From the NCBI RefSeq assembly GCF_040717535.1, contig NZ_JBFEFI010000003.1:690001-754000 (forward strand): a stretch of DNA of 64,000 nt, read 5' to 3'. This document shows positions 1-10,127 of the stretch, one piece after another (the first letter of the stretch is position 1; each line of letters begins with the position of its first letter). Under the pieces are notes generated by a model. That model did no database searches. It had not been told where the DNA came from and worked only from the letters and a program-made list of their open reading frames with translations. The translations under genes were made by a program, and so were the position numbers. The DNA comes from Thalassoglobus sp. JC818. GTDB lineage: Bacteria > Planctomycetota > Planctomycetia > Planctomycetales > Planctomycetaceae.

Positions 1-127
1 CGCTTTTCGAACTTCCAGGTGCACGACGACAGGAAATCTGGTCTAATCGGTGGGTGTTGATGTGAGGCTTACCCGACCGGGTGGCCTGCGATGATGACCT
101 GCCCTCCCAGATCTCCTCAGGATCGAG

Positions 128-3040
128 ATGTTCGAAGAGCCCCTGCCCTTTTTTCCAAGTAAGTCTGCTTGGACCCTCCTTTCCCTGATCGCTTTCGCCG
201 TCGGTCTGCCTTGTTCCGCCGAAGAAGTGAAAGAAGGGACACAGTTCGATTTTGCAGCGACGGTCCAGCCGATCCTGGAAGAACATTGTGTTCGTTGTCA
301 TTCTCCCGGAAACCGCAAGGGTGAGGTTTCGCTGGCGACCATCGACGACCTTCTGGAGAGTGGGTATCTCACTCCCGGAGATGCAGAAGCGAGTTACCTT
401 CTGGACCTCGTCAAATCCGAAGCAGGCGAACGTCCCTCGATGCCAAAAGAGGGGACAGTTCTCACCGCCGACCAAGTTGCTGTGCTAGAAGAATGGATTG
501 AGCACGGAGCTGAGTGGCCCAAAGAGATCGTCGTTCGCGAACGATCAAAAGCAGATGGCACATGGTGGGCATTCCAGCCGCTGCAAACCGACTTCGAACT
601 CCCGGCGGTTCTGTCCCCGGAATCTTCTGCAAGTGACGTCATCGATGCATTCATAGAACAGCGACTCGAAGAGACTAGGCTTCATCGCAATCCAATCGCC
701 GATCGTCGAGTCCTCATTCGTCGGGCGACATATGATCTCACGGGATTACCTCCGACACCGGAAGAAGTCGAAGCGTTCGTGAATGATTCATCTGAGAATG
801 CGTTTGAGAAAGTTGTCGACCGGCTACTTGCATCACCTCGCTACGGAGAACATTGGGGACGCCACTGGTTGGACGTCGTGCGATTTGGGGAGAGTAATGG
901 ATTTGAGCGAAACGTTCTGATAAATAATCTCTGGCCGTTTCGCGATTATGTGATTGAGTCCATCAATGCTGATAAGCCGTTCGATCAACTGATTCGAGAA
1001 CATCTTGCGGGTGATGTGCTCGAAGAAGACCGTCCCGATCAGGCAGTCGGAACGGCCTTCCTCGTCGCAGGCCCTTACGACGATGTGGGAAATCAAGATG
1101 CTGTCCAGGCTGCCCAGATTCGGGCGAATACAATCGACGAAATGATCCGGGCCACAAGCGAAGCTTTTCTCGGCCTGACGATTGGATGTGCTCGCTGCCA
1201 CGATCACAAATTCGATCCCATTCTGCAGCGAGATTATTACTCTCTTTATGCGACGTTGTCCGGCATTAAGCATGGCAGTCAGGTTGTCGTTCACAGAGAG
1301 GCGAGGGAAGAACACGATGCAAAAGTCCAACCACTCGAAGCGAAGCGGCAGGAACTGACCAGTCAGCGAGATGCCATCAATCATCAGGTCCTGGAACGCG
1401 GACTCGCCCGGCTTGAAGAGTATGAACAGGAGTGGGATCGCGAGCCAATCGATCGTCGATTGACGACCGATGAGTTTCCTCCAGTCGAAACGAAGTTTTT
1501 GCGACTGCGGTCTCTCGGTCAGGACAACAATCCGGAGAATAGAAACTCGTTTGCCGTCGAAGAGTTCGAAGTCTGGAACACCGCAGACGTTCCTCGAAAT
1601 GTCGCACTCTCTTCGAATGGAGCGGTCGCGAGCGGAGAGAGTCGACACATCGAAGATTTCCCCGGTGCGTATGGTCCGCACTTGGCGATTGATGGAGAGC
1701 TTGGGAAGAGGTTTCTGGCGACGGCCGGAACTCTGACAATTGAGTTTCAGAAACCGGAGCAAATTCAAAAAATCACTTTCTCAAGTGCTCGAAACGAATC
1801 GGAGCCGGGACAGCCCAAGTTTGTTTTCCTGTCGGACTACGTTATTGAGATCTCGACTGACGGAGAACAATGGGAAGAGCTCATCGACTCATCCGGGCGA
1901 AAGCCGGTCAACGAAGCGGCTCGCAACGCACGATTGCGACGACTGTCCATCACTCCTGAGGATCAACAACAGCTCGCCCAATTGAATCGCGAACTTGCTG
2001 AGGTGAATCGCAAGCTCAGAGAGATTCCATCGCTGCCATCGATTTTTATCGGTGAGCGAGACGCAAATTTGGCGGACGGACCGTTTCACTTGTTTCTTGG
2101 AGGAAGTCCTCAACGCCTCGGTGAAGTGGTCACACCAGCGAGTTTGAACGTTCTCGAACAGTTCGTCCCGAACTATGAACTCGAGACGGAAAGCCCCGAA
2201 CATCAGCGACGTGTCGCACTGGCTGACTGGATCGTTCATCCCGAGAATGCACTTCCGCAGAGGGTTCTCGTGAATCGAATCTGGCACTATCACTTTGGAA
2301 CAGGGATCGTCGAGACTCCCAGCGATTTTGGATACATGGGCGCTGAGCCATCTCATCCACAGCTTCTCGATTTTCTGGCGGGGCGATTGTTGGCATCCAA
2401 CTGGCGAATTAAGCCACTGCACCGCATGATCATGTTGTCCAAGACATATCAACAAAGCAGTCAAAACCAGACGGAAGCTGCGCGAGTTGACGCAGATGCT
2501 CGACTGCTGTGGCGATTCCCTCCGAGGAGGCTTTCAGCTGAAGAAATTCGAGACACCATGCTTTCGGTTGCGGGAGTTCTCAATCTGCAAATGGGCGGGC
2601 CGGGATTTCGGTTGTATCACTTTATGCAGGACAACGTCTGCACCTACGAACCGCTCGATGTCCACGGTCCAGAAACTTATCGGCGAGCGGTTTATCATCA
2701 AAACGCACGAGCGTCGGTCGTCGATTTGATGACCGAATTCGATCAGCCCGATTGCGCATTCTCAACACCGCGGCGATCAGAAACCACGACGCCGCTTCAA
2801 GCACTGACGATGCTTAATCACAGCTTTACATTTGATATCGCGAACGAACTCGCTGAGCGTTTAAAGCGTGAAGCAGGCGAAGACTCTCAGGGTCAGATCA
2901 GACGTGTCTGGCAGCTTTGTTATGCACGAGATCCTTCACCCGACGAACTCGAAGAGTGCAAAATTTTCGCTCAACAGCATGGTTTGGAAGCCCTTTGTCG
3001 CGTCTTGCTCAATACGTCGGCATTGATTTATGTCGAATAG
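128..3040 (+). CDS. PSCyt1/DUF1549/DUF1553 (PSD1) cytochrome-like exported protein
   Basis: Large exported protein of the planctomycete-specific PSCyt family. After a signal-like hydrophobic stretch (about residues 14-30) comes a c-type heme motif C54-V-R-C57-H58. A DUF1549 region follows, ending near a second motif CARCHDHKFDP at about residue 355. Next is a linker with charged coiled-coil-like stretches and an inserted segment at about 455-610 that resembles a discoidin/F5-8-type-C domain. The C-terminal DUF1553 part begins near residue 690 (RVALADWIVHPEN, RVLVNRIWHYHFG). The biochemical role of the family is not established; c-type heme binding in the periplasm is inferred from the CxxCH motifs. 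The DUF1501 gene starts 73 bp downstream on the same strand, the usual planctomycete pairing. An AGGA about 9 bases upstream supports the start. Confidence 0.9.
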   Translation: MFEEPLPFFPSKSAWTLLSLIAFAVGLPCSAEEVKEGTQFDFAATVQPILEEHCVRCHSPGNRKGEVSLATIDDLLESGYLTPGDAEASYLLDLVKSEAGERPSMPKEGTVLTADQVAVLEEWIEHGAEWPKEIVVRERSKADGTWWAFQPLQTDFELPAVLSPESSASDVIDAFIEQRLEETRLHRNPIADRRVLIRRATYDLTGLPPTPEEVEAFVNDSSENAFEKVVDRLLASPRYGEHWGRHWLDVVRFGESNGFERNVLINNLWPFRDYVIESINADKPFDQLIREHLAGDVLEEDRPDQAVGTAFLVAGPYDDVGNQDAVQAAQIRANTIDEMIRATSEAFLGLTIGCARCHDHKFDPILQRDYYSLYATLSGIKHGSQVVVHREAREEHDAKVQPLEAKRQELTSQRDAINHQVLERGLARLEEYEQEWDREPIDRRLTTDEFPPVETKFLRLRSLGQDNNPENRNSFAVEEFEVWNTADVPRNVALSSNGAVASGESRHIEDFPGAYGPHLAIDGELGKRFLATAGTLTIEFQKPEQIQKITFSSARNESEPGQPKFVFLSDYVIEISTDGEQWEELIDSSGRKPVNEAARNARLRRLSITPEDQQQLAQLNRELAEVNRKLREIPSLPSIFIGERDANLADGPFHLFLGGSPQRLGEVVTPASLNVLEQFVPNYELETESPEHQRRVALADWIVHPENALPQRVLVNRIWHYHFGTGIVETPSDFGYMGAEPSHPQLLDFLAGRLLASNWRIKPLHRMIMLSKTYQQSSQNQTEAARVDADARLLWRFPPRRLSAEEIRDTMLSVAGVLNLQMGGPGFRLYHFMQDNVCTYEPLDVHGPETYRRAVYHQNARASVVDLMTEFDQPDCAFSTPRRSETTTPLQALTMLNHSFTFDIANELAERLKREAGEDSQGQIRRVWQLCYARDPSPDELEECKIFAQQHGLEALCRVLLNTSALIYVE

Positions 3041-3113
3041 AAATTGCGATTGAAACGAGCATTGCAGAGTTGTTTGAAGAATCGATGAGAAGTGAGACAG
3101 GAAGAAAACGGCG

Positions 3114-4559
3114 ATGGAATCACACAAGGAAAACGAAATTGAGATTGCCCGCCGATCGTTCCTCGGAAACGTCTCTGCGGGGCTGGCAGGCATCGGAGTG
3201 ATGCAACTGCTGCGAGGATCGTCAACGTCTCGTGCTCAAGACTGGAAAGCAGGCCAGGGTCAGACTCACTTCGTACCGAAAGCGAAGCGGGTCGTTCAAA
3301 TCTTCTGCCCCGGTGCTGCTTCACACGTGGATTTGTGGGAACACAAACCTGAATTGGCTCGGTATCACGGGAAACCTCTGCCCGGTGAGGAGAACTATGT
3401 TTCATTCCAGGGGAAGAATGGAAACCTGATGCAAAGCCCCTGGCCGTTTGTTCCAGGTGGCGAGTCCGGGAAAGAAATTACTTCGCTGCTTCCGCAGATG
3501 CGGCAACACGTCGACGACATTGCTTTCGTCCATTCGATGAAAAGCGAAAGCAACACACACGGCCCAGGTTGCATTTTTATGAACACAGGACATCCCACCG
3601 AAGGGTTTCCGGCAGCGGGTGCCTGGACGAGCTACGCACTCGGGAGTGAGAACGAAAACCTGCCAGCCTACGTCGCGATTCCCGACATTCGCGGCGAGCC
3701 TCCGAACGGCAAGGCGAACTGGGCGAACGGGTTTTTGCCAGCCCGTCATCAAGCCATCGTGATGAGCAATCAACAGCCCATTCGAAATCTTCAACGGCCC
3801 GATTTCGTCACCGAACAGACTGAAGCGGCATCGAGGAGTTTGCTTGATCGTCTCAATCAGAGCTATGCCGAATCACGTCCGGGTGAGTCCGTGCTGCAAG
3901 CTCGAATCGCTGCCTATGAACTCGCAGGTCGCATGCAGATGTCTGCCCCGGAAGTTTCGGATCTGTCGCAAGAATCAGAAACAACTCACGACTTCTACGG
4001 AACTCGTGACAGCAACTCACTGAAGGCAGCGTACGCCAGAAACTGTCTATTCACGCGACGATTGCTCGAACGAGGCGTGCGTTACGTCAGTCTGTACTGT
4101 GCATCGCGAGCTTCTGGAGTCGATGGTCTACTCAACTGGGATGCACATAAGACTCTCAAGTCCGATTATGAGCGGCACTGCCCGGTGTTTGATCAGCCGA
4201 CGGCAGCTCTTTTGTCGGATCTCAAGACGAGAGGAATGCTGGACGACACGCTGATTCTATGGACGACTGAATTCGGCCGAATGCCGACACACCAACAGGG
4301 AACAGCTGGCCGAGATCATAATCCCGATGGCTTTACATGTTGGATGATGGGGGCAGGCGTGAAAGGTGGCGTCAGCTATGGAGCGACGGACCCATTCGGT
4401 CGCCGCGCGGAAGTGAATCCAACAACGGTCTGGGATTTCTACGCGACTGTTCTCCATCTGCTCGGATTCGATCACGAACAACTGACGTGGTACTACAACG
4501 GTCTCGACCGCCGCATCACCGACGTCCACGGTCACGTCATCTCTGACATTCTGGCTTAA
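3114..4559 (+). CDS. DUF1501 domain-containing Tat-exported protein
   Basis: 481 residues. A twin-arginine signal lies near residues 13-35 (RRSFLG followed by a hydrophobic stretch), so Tat export is likely. The body matches DUF1501, a family with an alkaline-phosphatase/sulfatase-like fold; TTEFGRMPTHQQG and the downstream GRDHNPDGFTCWM segment are the family's metal-site-like region. Activity is unknown. It lies 73 bp behind the PSCyt/DUF1553 gene, and the two families co-occur in this order widely in planctomycetes, which suggests a shared complex or pathway. Its stop is 12 bp from the convergent stop of sthA. Confidence 0.9.
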   Translation: MESHKENEIEIARRSFLGNVSAGLAGIGVMQLLRGSSTSRAQDWKAGQGQTHFVPKAKRVVQIFCPGAASHVDLWEHKPELARYHGKPLPGEENYVSFQGKNGNLMQSPWPFVPGGESGKEITSLLPQMRQHVDDIAFVHSMKSESNTHGPGCIFMNTGHPTEGFPAAGAWTSYALGSENENLPAYVAIPDIRGEPPNGKANWANGFLPARHQAIVMSNQQPIRNLQRPDFVTEQTEAASRSLLDRLNQSYAESRPGESVLQARIAAYELAGRMQMSAPEVSDLSQESETTHDFYGTRDSNSLKAAYARNCLFTRRLLERGVRYVSLYCASRASGVDGLLNWDAHKTLKSDYERHCPVFDQPTAALLSDLKTRGMLDDTLILWTTEFGRMPTHQQGTAGRDHNPDGFTCWMMGAGVKGGVSYGATDPFGRRAEVNPTTVWDFYATVLHLLGFDHEQLTWYYNGLDRRITDVHGHVISDILA

Positions 4560-4571
4560 TCGCTCGCCCGA

Positions 4572-5969
4572 TTAAAAGAGTCGATTGAGACCATTCAAAG
4601 CTGCGACGCGATAAGCTTCTGCCATGGTTGGATAATTGAATGTCGAGTTCACAAAGTACATCAGAGTGTTGTGCTCGCCGGGCTGTGACATAATCGCCTG
4701 ACCGATGTGAATGATCTCCGAAGCATTCGATCCGAAGCAATGGATCCCGAGCAATTCCAGTGTTTCACGATGGAACAGAATCTTGAGCATCCCGACGGTT
4801 TGACCAGTGATTTGAGCACGGGCCAGACTCTTGAACATCGAATGCCCCACTTCGTACGGGACGCCCAACTCAGTCAGTTCGCGTTCGGTCTTCCCTAAAG
4901 AGCTGATCTCCGGGCTTGTATATATTCCCGTAGGAATTTCCTGAATCAGCGCCGTTTCGCAGGTTCCCAGAATCATGTGGTGAGCAGCGTATCGACCTTG
5001 AACATAAGCGGCGCTTGCCAGCGAAGGAGGACCGATCACGTCACCGACTGCGTAGATGCTGGGGACGTTTGTTTGAAAGTGTTCATTGATTCCAATCTGT
5101 CCACGACGGTTGACCTCAATTCCCAGCTGTTCGAGCCCCATGTTGTCTGAGTTGCCAGTCCGTCCGGCTGCCCAGAAGAGAATGTCGGTCTTGATTTGTT
5201 TGCCCGACTTCAAGTGGAGGATGACTCCGTCGTCGACTGCTTCGACGCGCTCGTAGTCTTCTCGATTGCGAATCAAAACTCCGCGGTCTCGCAAGTGGTA
5301 GCTGAGAGCATCGCAGATTTCATCATCCAGGAATTCGAGTAGTTGATCGCGCGTATTGACGAGATTCACTTTGCAGCCGATGTTGCGAAACATCGTTGCA
5401 TACTCGCAGCCGATGACGCCTGCTCCGTAGATTGTGATCGACTTTGGAGAATGCGTCAGTCCGAGAATCGTGTCGCTGTCGAAGACTCGTCCGTGATTAA
5501 AATCGATGTCGTGCGGCCGATATGGACGAGAACCGGATGCGATCACGAAGTTGGCTGCCGAAACGGTTCTCTTTCCGCCCAACTCGTCTGTCACTGTTAA
5601 CGTGTTTGCGTCTGAGAAGCTGGCATGTCCGCGGATGACTTCGACGTCGTTGCGTTCGTAGAACGACGTTCTCATATCCACCTGTTTCTCGATCACGGAA
5701 GAAGCGGTTCTGCGAAGATCGGGGAAATCCGGAATCGTTGAGATCCCAGCATCTCGAAACAGTTTATTGTTGAAGACTGTCGTCGCTTGGAAGATTGCGT
5801 TGCGAAGGGCTTTGCTGGGAATGGTCCCTTTGTGAGTGCAACCCCCGCCGATGGGTGGATCGCGTTCAACCACCGCGACGGACTTCCCCAACTTGGAAGC
5901 TTGCATCGCTGCTCCCTCACCTCCGGGGCCACTCCCGATGACGACGATATCAAAACGCTGGTGACTCAT
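4572..5969 (-). CDS. sthA: Soluble pyridine nucleotide transhydrogenase (Si-specific)
   Basis: A 465-residue cytosolic flavoprotein that exchanges reducing equivalents between NADPH and NAD+. It begins [20 protein letters not shown] (FAD-binding Rossmann motif). It then has [16 protein letters not shown], in which the second redox cysteine of disulfide reductases is replaced by threonine, the hallmark of SthA against lipoamide dehydrogenase. A second Rossmann motif [10 protein letters not shown] and YAVGDVIG (second FAD motif) follow, then a C-terminal dimerisation domain. I chose the internal ATG at 5969 because the family starts there; an in-frame extension to 6041 has no homology features. 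Length equals the E. coli enzyme. It is monocistronic and convergent with the DUF1501 gene. Confidence 0.92.
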   Translation of the reverse strand: MSHQRFDIVVIGSGPGGEGAAMQASKLGKSVAVVERDPPIGGGCTHKGTIPSKALRNAIFQATTVFNNKLFRDAGISTIPDFPDLRRTASSVIEKQVDMRTSFYERNDVEVIRGHASFSDANTLTVTDELGGKRTVSAANFVIASGSRPYRPHDIDFNHGRVFDSDTILGLTHSPKSITIYGAGVIGCEYATMFRNIGCKVNLVNTRDQLLEFLDDEICDALSYHLRDRGVLIRNREDYERVEAVDDGVILHLKSGKQIKTDILFWAAGRTGNSDNMGLEQLGIEVNRRGQIGINEHFQTNVPSIYAVGDVIGPPSLASAAYVQGRYAAHHMILGTCETALIQEIPTGIYTSPEISSLGKTERELTELGVPYEVGHSMFKSLARAQITGQTVGMLKILFHRETLELLGIHCFGSNASEIIHIGQAIMSQPGEHNTLMYFVNSTFNYPTMAEAYRVAALNGLNRLF

Positions 5970-6355
5970 GGGCTTTCTCAGGACTCTCGGGAGTTGGGGG
6001 ACGCAAAAGTTGAAGGAGTTCGGGCCATCTGCTCGATTCAAGCTCTTCTCTGACGTGGAGACTCTTCCATGTCGAGGCTCTCAACGTCAGGACGGGAAGT
6101 CAACTTTCCAGACGCCTTATTGTTTTGATCGGTCACGAGGTTGCAATCGACATCTCTCCGAGAAAACAGGGCATAGGTTAGGTTTGATGCGTTTCGGCAA
6201 GTCGGAATCACTCGAACTCAATCGCAATCGTATCCAGCCTCCACAATCGTGTTCTTAGGGGAACAGCCGAGGCACAGTAGAGAAACGCAAAGCGATCGTG
6301 GTATCCTCCAACGTTTCCTTTTCAATCGTCTGTTCAACCAACTTAAGGGAGAAGT
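5970..6355. other. Divergent intergenic region, sthA / sulfatase
   Basis: 386 bases between the divergent sthA and sulfatase genes, so it must hold promoters for both, but I cannot point to convincing -35/-10 boxes. An imperfect inverted repeat CTGACGT (6050-6056) / ACGTCAG (6084-6090) sits close to sthA. A GGGAG Shine-Dalgarno lies just before the sulfatase ATG at 6356. No gene-like frame was accepted. Confidence 0.5.
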
Positions 6356-7762
6356 ATGGACTCTTGTCGTTTTCTCGTTTTGTTCCTGATCGTTCTTTGC
6401 GGAGGATTGAACACCTCTGTATCCGTTGCCGAAGAATCGAATCCGCCGAATATCATCTATATCCTGCTCGATGATGCCGGTTACGGTGATCTGAGCTGTT
6501 ACGGGCAGGAACACTTCCAAACACCAAATATGGATTCGCTGGCCGAAACCGGGATGAAGTTTCTCCAGCACTACTCGGGAAGCACGGTTTGTGCTCCAAC
6601 CCGGTGCAGCTTGATGACAGGGAAACACACCGGACATTGTGTCGTTCGTGGAAACCGTGAAGTGAAACCGGAAGGGCAGGCTCCAATGCCAGCTGATACG
6701 GTCACGATTCCTCGGCTGCTGAAAACGGCTGGCTATGCAACCGGGATGTTTGGAAAGTGGGGACTTGGGGCTCCCGGATCAACGTCCGATCCAACAGAAC
6801 ACTTTGACGTCTTCTACGGCTACAACTGCCAGCGTGAAGCGCACACTTACTATCCGGAACATCTCTGGTCGAACAACGAGATGGTGGAGCTGGATGGAAA
6901 GACTTACGCTCACGATTTGATCGTTGATCAGACCATGAAATTCATCCGCGATCATCGGGATGAGCCGTTCTTTCTCTATGTGCCCGTGACGATTCCGCAC
7001 GCTGCGATGCATGTGCCTGCTGAATCGCACGACCCGTTTCGAAAGATTTTCCCGCAGTTTGAAGATGTCGAAGGCAAATATGCCGGGACGACCATCACAA
7101 ATCCTGTCGCCGCTTTTGCAGGGATGATGACTCGGCTCGATGCTCAATTGGGAGACATGTTCGAGCTGGTCCGCGAGCTCGGGCTGGAAGAAAATACGTT
7201 GATCATGCTGAGTTCGGACAACGGACCGCACAAAGAAGGAGGACATCAGCCGGACTTCTTCAATTCCAACGGACCTCTCAAAGGCCACAAACGTGATCTC
7301 TATGAGGGTGGAATTCGTGCTCCGCTGTTAGCGTCATGGAAAGGCAAAATTCCTGCTGGAAAAGTCTCCAGTCTGATCTCTGCTCACTGGGACATGCTTC
7401 CAACATTCTGCGACCTTGCCGGAGTCGAAATCCCGTCGGACGTTGACGGAATCTCTCTCAAAGAAGAGTTGATGGGGAACTCGGACAAGCAGCAGCCGCA
7501 TGACTATCTCTATTGGGAGTTCAGTGAACGTGGACGAAGCCAGGCTGCCAGAAAGGGTGACTGGAAGGCTGTTCGGAACAATCTGAAGGCCAATCCTGAT
7601 GCTCCGATTGAACTCTACAATCTGAGCGAAGACCTCGGCGAAGAAATCGACCTTTCCTCACAAGAACCCGAAGTAGTCAAGGAAATGTCGGCCATCATGA
7701 AGGAAGCGCATGTTCCCTCAGCGACTTTTCCTCTGTTCGACAGCGAAGCTTCCGGGAAATAA
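6356..7762 (+). CDS. Secreted sulfatase (arylsulfatase family)
   Basis: 468 residues with a signal peptide (about 1-24). It has the metal-binding DD pair at residues 39-40 and the sulfatase signature C79-A-P-T-R, whose cysteine must be oxidised to formylglycine. Threonine at the fourth position of the motif is common in planctomycete sulfatases. Further active-site stretches are GKWGLG, PFFLYVPVTIPHAAMH, SSDNGPH and the C-terminal WKAVRNN region. It would hydrolyse sulfate esters of algal or animal polysaccharides in the periplasm; the substrate cannot be told from sequence. A strong GGGAG ribosome site lies before the ATG. It is monocistronic and ends at a clear terminator (7827-7864). Confidence 0.92.
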   Translation: MDSCRFLVLFLIVLCGGLNTSVSVAEESNPPNIIYILLDDAGYGDLSCYGQEHFQTPNMDSLAETGMKFLQHYSGSTVCAPTRCSLMTGKHTGHCVVRGNREVKPEGQAPMPADTVTIPRLLKTAGYATGMFGKWGLGAPGSTSDPTEHFDVFYGYNCQREAHTYYPEHLWSNNEMVELDGKTYAHDLIVDQTMKFIRDHRDEPFFLYVPVTIPHAAMHVPAESHDPFRKIFPQFEDVEGKYAGTTITNPVAAFAGMMTRLDAQLGDMFELVRELGLEENTLIMLSSDNGPHKEGGHQPDFFNSNGPLKGHKRDLYEGGIRAPLLASWKGKIPAGKVSSLISAHWDMLPTFCDLAGVEIPSDVDGISLKEELMGNSDKQQPHDYLYWEFSERGRSQAARKGDWKAVRNNLKANPDAPIELYNLSEDLGEEIDLSSQEPEVVKEMSAIMKEAHVPSATFPLFDSEASGK

Positions 7763-7826
7763 CTGAAAGCCCAACAGCATTTGTGTGTGAAGCTCTCGCA
7801 CGCAAATGAACATTGAGTCGACACAT

Positions 7827-7864
7827 AAAAACAGCCTGCCGAGACGACTCGGCAGGCTGTTTTT
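7827..7864. terminator. Bidirectional Rho-independent terminator
   Basis: A perfect 17-bp inverted repeat (7827-7843 with 7848-7864) around an ACGA loop. The stem runs from five A residues through CAGCCTGCCGAG to five T residues, so it works as a U-tract terminator on both strands. It serves the convergent sulfatase (+) and glycosyltransferase (-). Confidence 0.9.
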
Positions 7865-7896
7865 CGTTAGTTGAGGATGTCTCAGCGCGAACGATC

Positions 7897-9006
7897 TCAG
7901 GATGTGACCGCTTCCGAATTCTGTTCAGAGTGTGACAATTCGGAAGAGCCTCTGGCATCGGTGACAGGTTTTAGTGGGCTTTCGAGGTTCTTTTCGATCC
8001 ATTCCAGAAGCTCTTCCTCACGAGAGTTCGGAACGATCGAGGAATCGAAATTGACTCGTCGCCCGACAATGTAAGGCGGACGGGCGCGAACCTGATCATA
8101 GATTCGAATGGCGTACTCTCCCAGGATTCCGATTCCCAGTGCATTCAGTGCTCCGAAGAGCGAAGCCACGATTGTCAGCGAAGCCCAACCGGGGATGGCA
8201 AGTCCGGTGAACAGCTTGTGATACAACGTGAATCCGGTCACTCCCAGGCAGGTCATTAATGACACTGTGGCAATGACGTAGAACATCGACAGTGGAACAC
8301 TTGAGAACGAGAAGATCGCTGTCTTGGCGAGCCGAAACAGGCCCATCATCGATACGCGAGGTGTGTCGTCGTGCCGTCGACCACGTTCGACCGGAATTCC
8401 AATCTGACGAAAGCCGACCCAACTTCGCAGCCCCGGGAAGTAACGATCACGATCTCGAAGCTGGGTCATCTCCGAAGCGACAGCTCTGTCGAGCAAGCCG
8501 AAATTCCCAGCGTCCATCGGCATCTTGGTCGATGAAACTGCATTCAAGACGCGGTAAAACGCCGTGAACAGAAAGCGTTTCACTACGTTCTCTTTGCGGC
8601 TGTGTCGAATTGCATAAACGACGTCGTAGCCGCCTTCCCACTTCTTGACGAAGTCGACGATCGCGGCGGGATCGTCCTGCAGATCTGAATCCATCACGAT
8701 CACAGCATCGCCACTCGCATGCGCGACGCCAGCTTCCACGGCTGCCTGGTGTCCGAAGTTTCGTGAAAAGTGAAGTGCCTTCACGGTCGGATGTTGATTG
8801 GCCATCCGGTCGAGGATTTGTTCGCTGTCGTCTGACGATCCGTCGTTGACGAATACAATTTCGTAACGTCCGCCGCATTGCTGCAATGCGGAGTCGACGC
8901 GCTCGTGAAGTTCGTCGAGGACTTCTGCTTCGTTGTAGGCAGGTAGAACGACCGAGATTTTACGCTGATTTGAATTGTTTCGCAGGGCAAGTTCGGTTCG
9001 AGTCAT
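7897..9006 (-). CDS. Family 2 glycosyltransferase (DPM1/GtrB-like, membrane-anchored)
   Basis: 369 residues. The N-terminal GT-A domain has VVLPAYNEAEVL, FVNDGSSDDS and the DxD metal site at 106-108 (MDSDLQDDP). Two hydrophobic segments follow (about 235-260 and 268-295), then a cytoplasmic tail. This is the layout of polyprenyl-phosphate glycosyltransferases (GtrB, dolichol-phosphate mannose synthase, ArnC), which load a sugar onto an undecaprenyl carrier. The start overlaps the stop of the upstream methyltransferase gene by four bases (ATGA, 9003-9006), so the two are probably translationally coupled. The sugar is unknown. The GT-C-like protein at 10128 would be a possible acceptor-side partner, but that is inference. 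Confidence 0.88.
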   Translation of the reverse strand: MTRTELALRNNSNQRKISVVLPAYNEAEVLDELHERVDSALQQCGGRYEIVFVNDGSSDDSEQILDRMANQHPTVKALHFSRNFGHQAAVEAGVAHASGDAVIVMDSDLQDDPAAIVDFVKKWEGGYDVVYAIRHSRKENVVKRFLFTAFYRVLNAVSSTKMPMDAGNFGLLDRAVASEMTQLRDRDRYFPGLRSWVGFRQIGIPVERGRRHDDTPRVSMMGLFRLAKTAIFSFSSVPLSMFYVIATVSLMTCLGVTGFTLYHKLFTGLAIPGWASLTIVASLFGALNALGIGILGEYAIRIYDQVRARPPYIVGRRVNFDSSIVPNSREEELLEWIEKNLESPLKPVTDARGSSELSHSEQNSEAVTS

Positions 9007-9776
9007 TTGGTCAGCACTCCCACAACGGACAGACCGACTGGAACTGGAACGCGATCCATCATCCAGCGTTCCGCAGCTGCCAGACGCAGAAGCATTCCGT
9101 TAGTCGTATTCGACACGCGAGGAAATTCCGCGCTCCGCTGGCGAGGGACGATTTTTTCATAGCTTCGAACAGCAACTGCTGCGGGAAGTGTGAAGGCGTT
9201 CCAGTGGGTCAATCGTTTGACCTGAAGTCCGGCCTCGGTCGCTTGTTTTCGAAGCATCTTCATCGTGTAGCGACGGTAGTGTCCGAGAGCTTCGTCCCAA
9301 TCGCTAAACATCCACTGATAAGCAGGAACAGTGATGATCGCCCCGCCACCTGGTTCGAGAGCAGTGTGAACGTTTTTCAGGACTGCAACCGGGTCTTCGA
9401 TGTGTTCGATGACATCGAGAAGAACGACTGCTCGGAGCGAGTTGTCTTCAACCGGCCAAGGTTGTGCCAAGTCATGAAGGCCAGCTTTCAGACCGCGTGA
9501 TTCAGCAATCTCAACGGATTCCGGCATCACGTCGAAGCCTTGAACGTCATAACCCATCTCTCGAAAGGTCATCAGATTTCTGGCTGAACCGACTCCACCT
9601 TCAACGAGCTTTCCCGGTGCCGGAAAGTGTTTGTTGAGAAGCCTGACAGCCAGGTCACGTTTCGCGACGTGCCACCAATAGGACTCTTCGAGGTCCTTCA
9701 ATTCATCCAAGTGTGCAACTTGCATTGTGTGTCCGATCTTGGTGCTTGCGGTTGTGACGATGGTTCGAATGGCCAT
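9003..9776 (-). CDS. Class I SAM-dependent methyltransferase
   Basis: 257 residues. It has the ESYWWHVAKRDL N-terminal motif common in methyltransferases of surface-polysaccharide loci, then motif I (EGGVGSARN, residues about 57-65), a DVMPESVEIAE acidic strand end, LLDVIEHIEDPVAVL (motif IV region) and EPGGGAIITVPAYQWMFS. It probably methylates a sugar or lipid-linked glycan made with the coupled glycosyltransferase downstream (ATGA overlap). The second in-frame ATG (9725) is an alternative start; neither has a strong ribosome site. Confidence 0.82.
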   Translation of the reverse strand: MAIRTIVTTASTKIGHTMQVAHLDELKDLEESYWWHVAKRDLAVRLLNKHFPAPGKLVEGGVGSARNLMTFREMGYDVQGFDVMPESVEIAESRGLKAGLHDLAQPWPVEDNSLRAVVLLDVIEHIEDPVAVLKNVHTALEPGGGAIITVPAYQWMFSDWDEALGHYRRYTMKMLRKQATEAGLQVKRLTHWNAFTLPAAVAVRSYEKIVPRQRSAEFPRVSNTTNGMLLRLAAAERWMMDRVPVPVGLSVVGVLTK

Positions 9777-10127
9777 CAGTGAACCGGAAGCGTTTCCAGA
9801 AGTTCCGTCAGGAGTCGATTCGATTTCAAATTCCGGGAATCACGCTCTGAGGCCGTGAATGGAATTTGGTTTCGTCACCAACATCTATCTCACGAACATG
9901 CTGCGAGGAGCGATTCGCGCGAGACGTTGGCTTTCTGCAACGCGATTCTCGCCGGATTGAAATGAAGATGTCGGTCGTAGTGATTGTGAGTGTTTCGTTT
10001 TCACAACCTTCGCAGTTTCGACGTGTGGATTCGCTCTTTTGAGACGCTCAAGTCGTGGCGGACTATGTTCTGGAATGTGATCCCAATGGAGGTTGTATCG
10101 CGATTGGACTGACTTTCGGAATTTCTC
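9777..10127. other. Divergent intergenic region without a recognised gene
   Basis: 351 bases between the methyltransferase (-) and the membrane protein (+). It presumably carries both promoters. Frames here lack motifs and have codon use unlike the neighbours; I see no repeat or strong hairpin. Confidence 0.4.

Noticed and set aside
833-1768. Long minus-strand open frame (311 codons)
   Set aside because: It lies wholly inside the PSCyt/DUF1553 gene, has no motif, and its codon pattern mirrors the real gene.
6050-6090. CTGACGT/ACGTCAG inverted repeat as an operator of sthA
   Set aside because: Seven-base arms with a 27-base spacer are expected by chance; no second site supports it.
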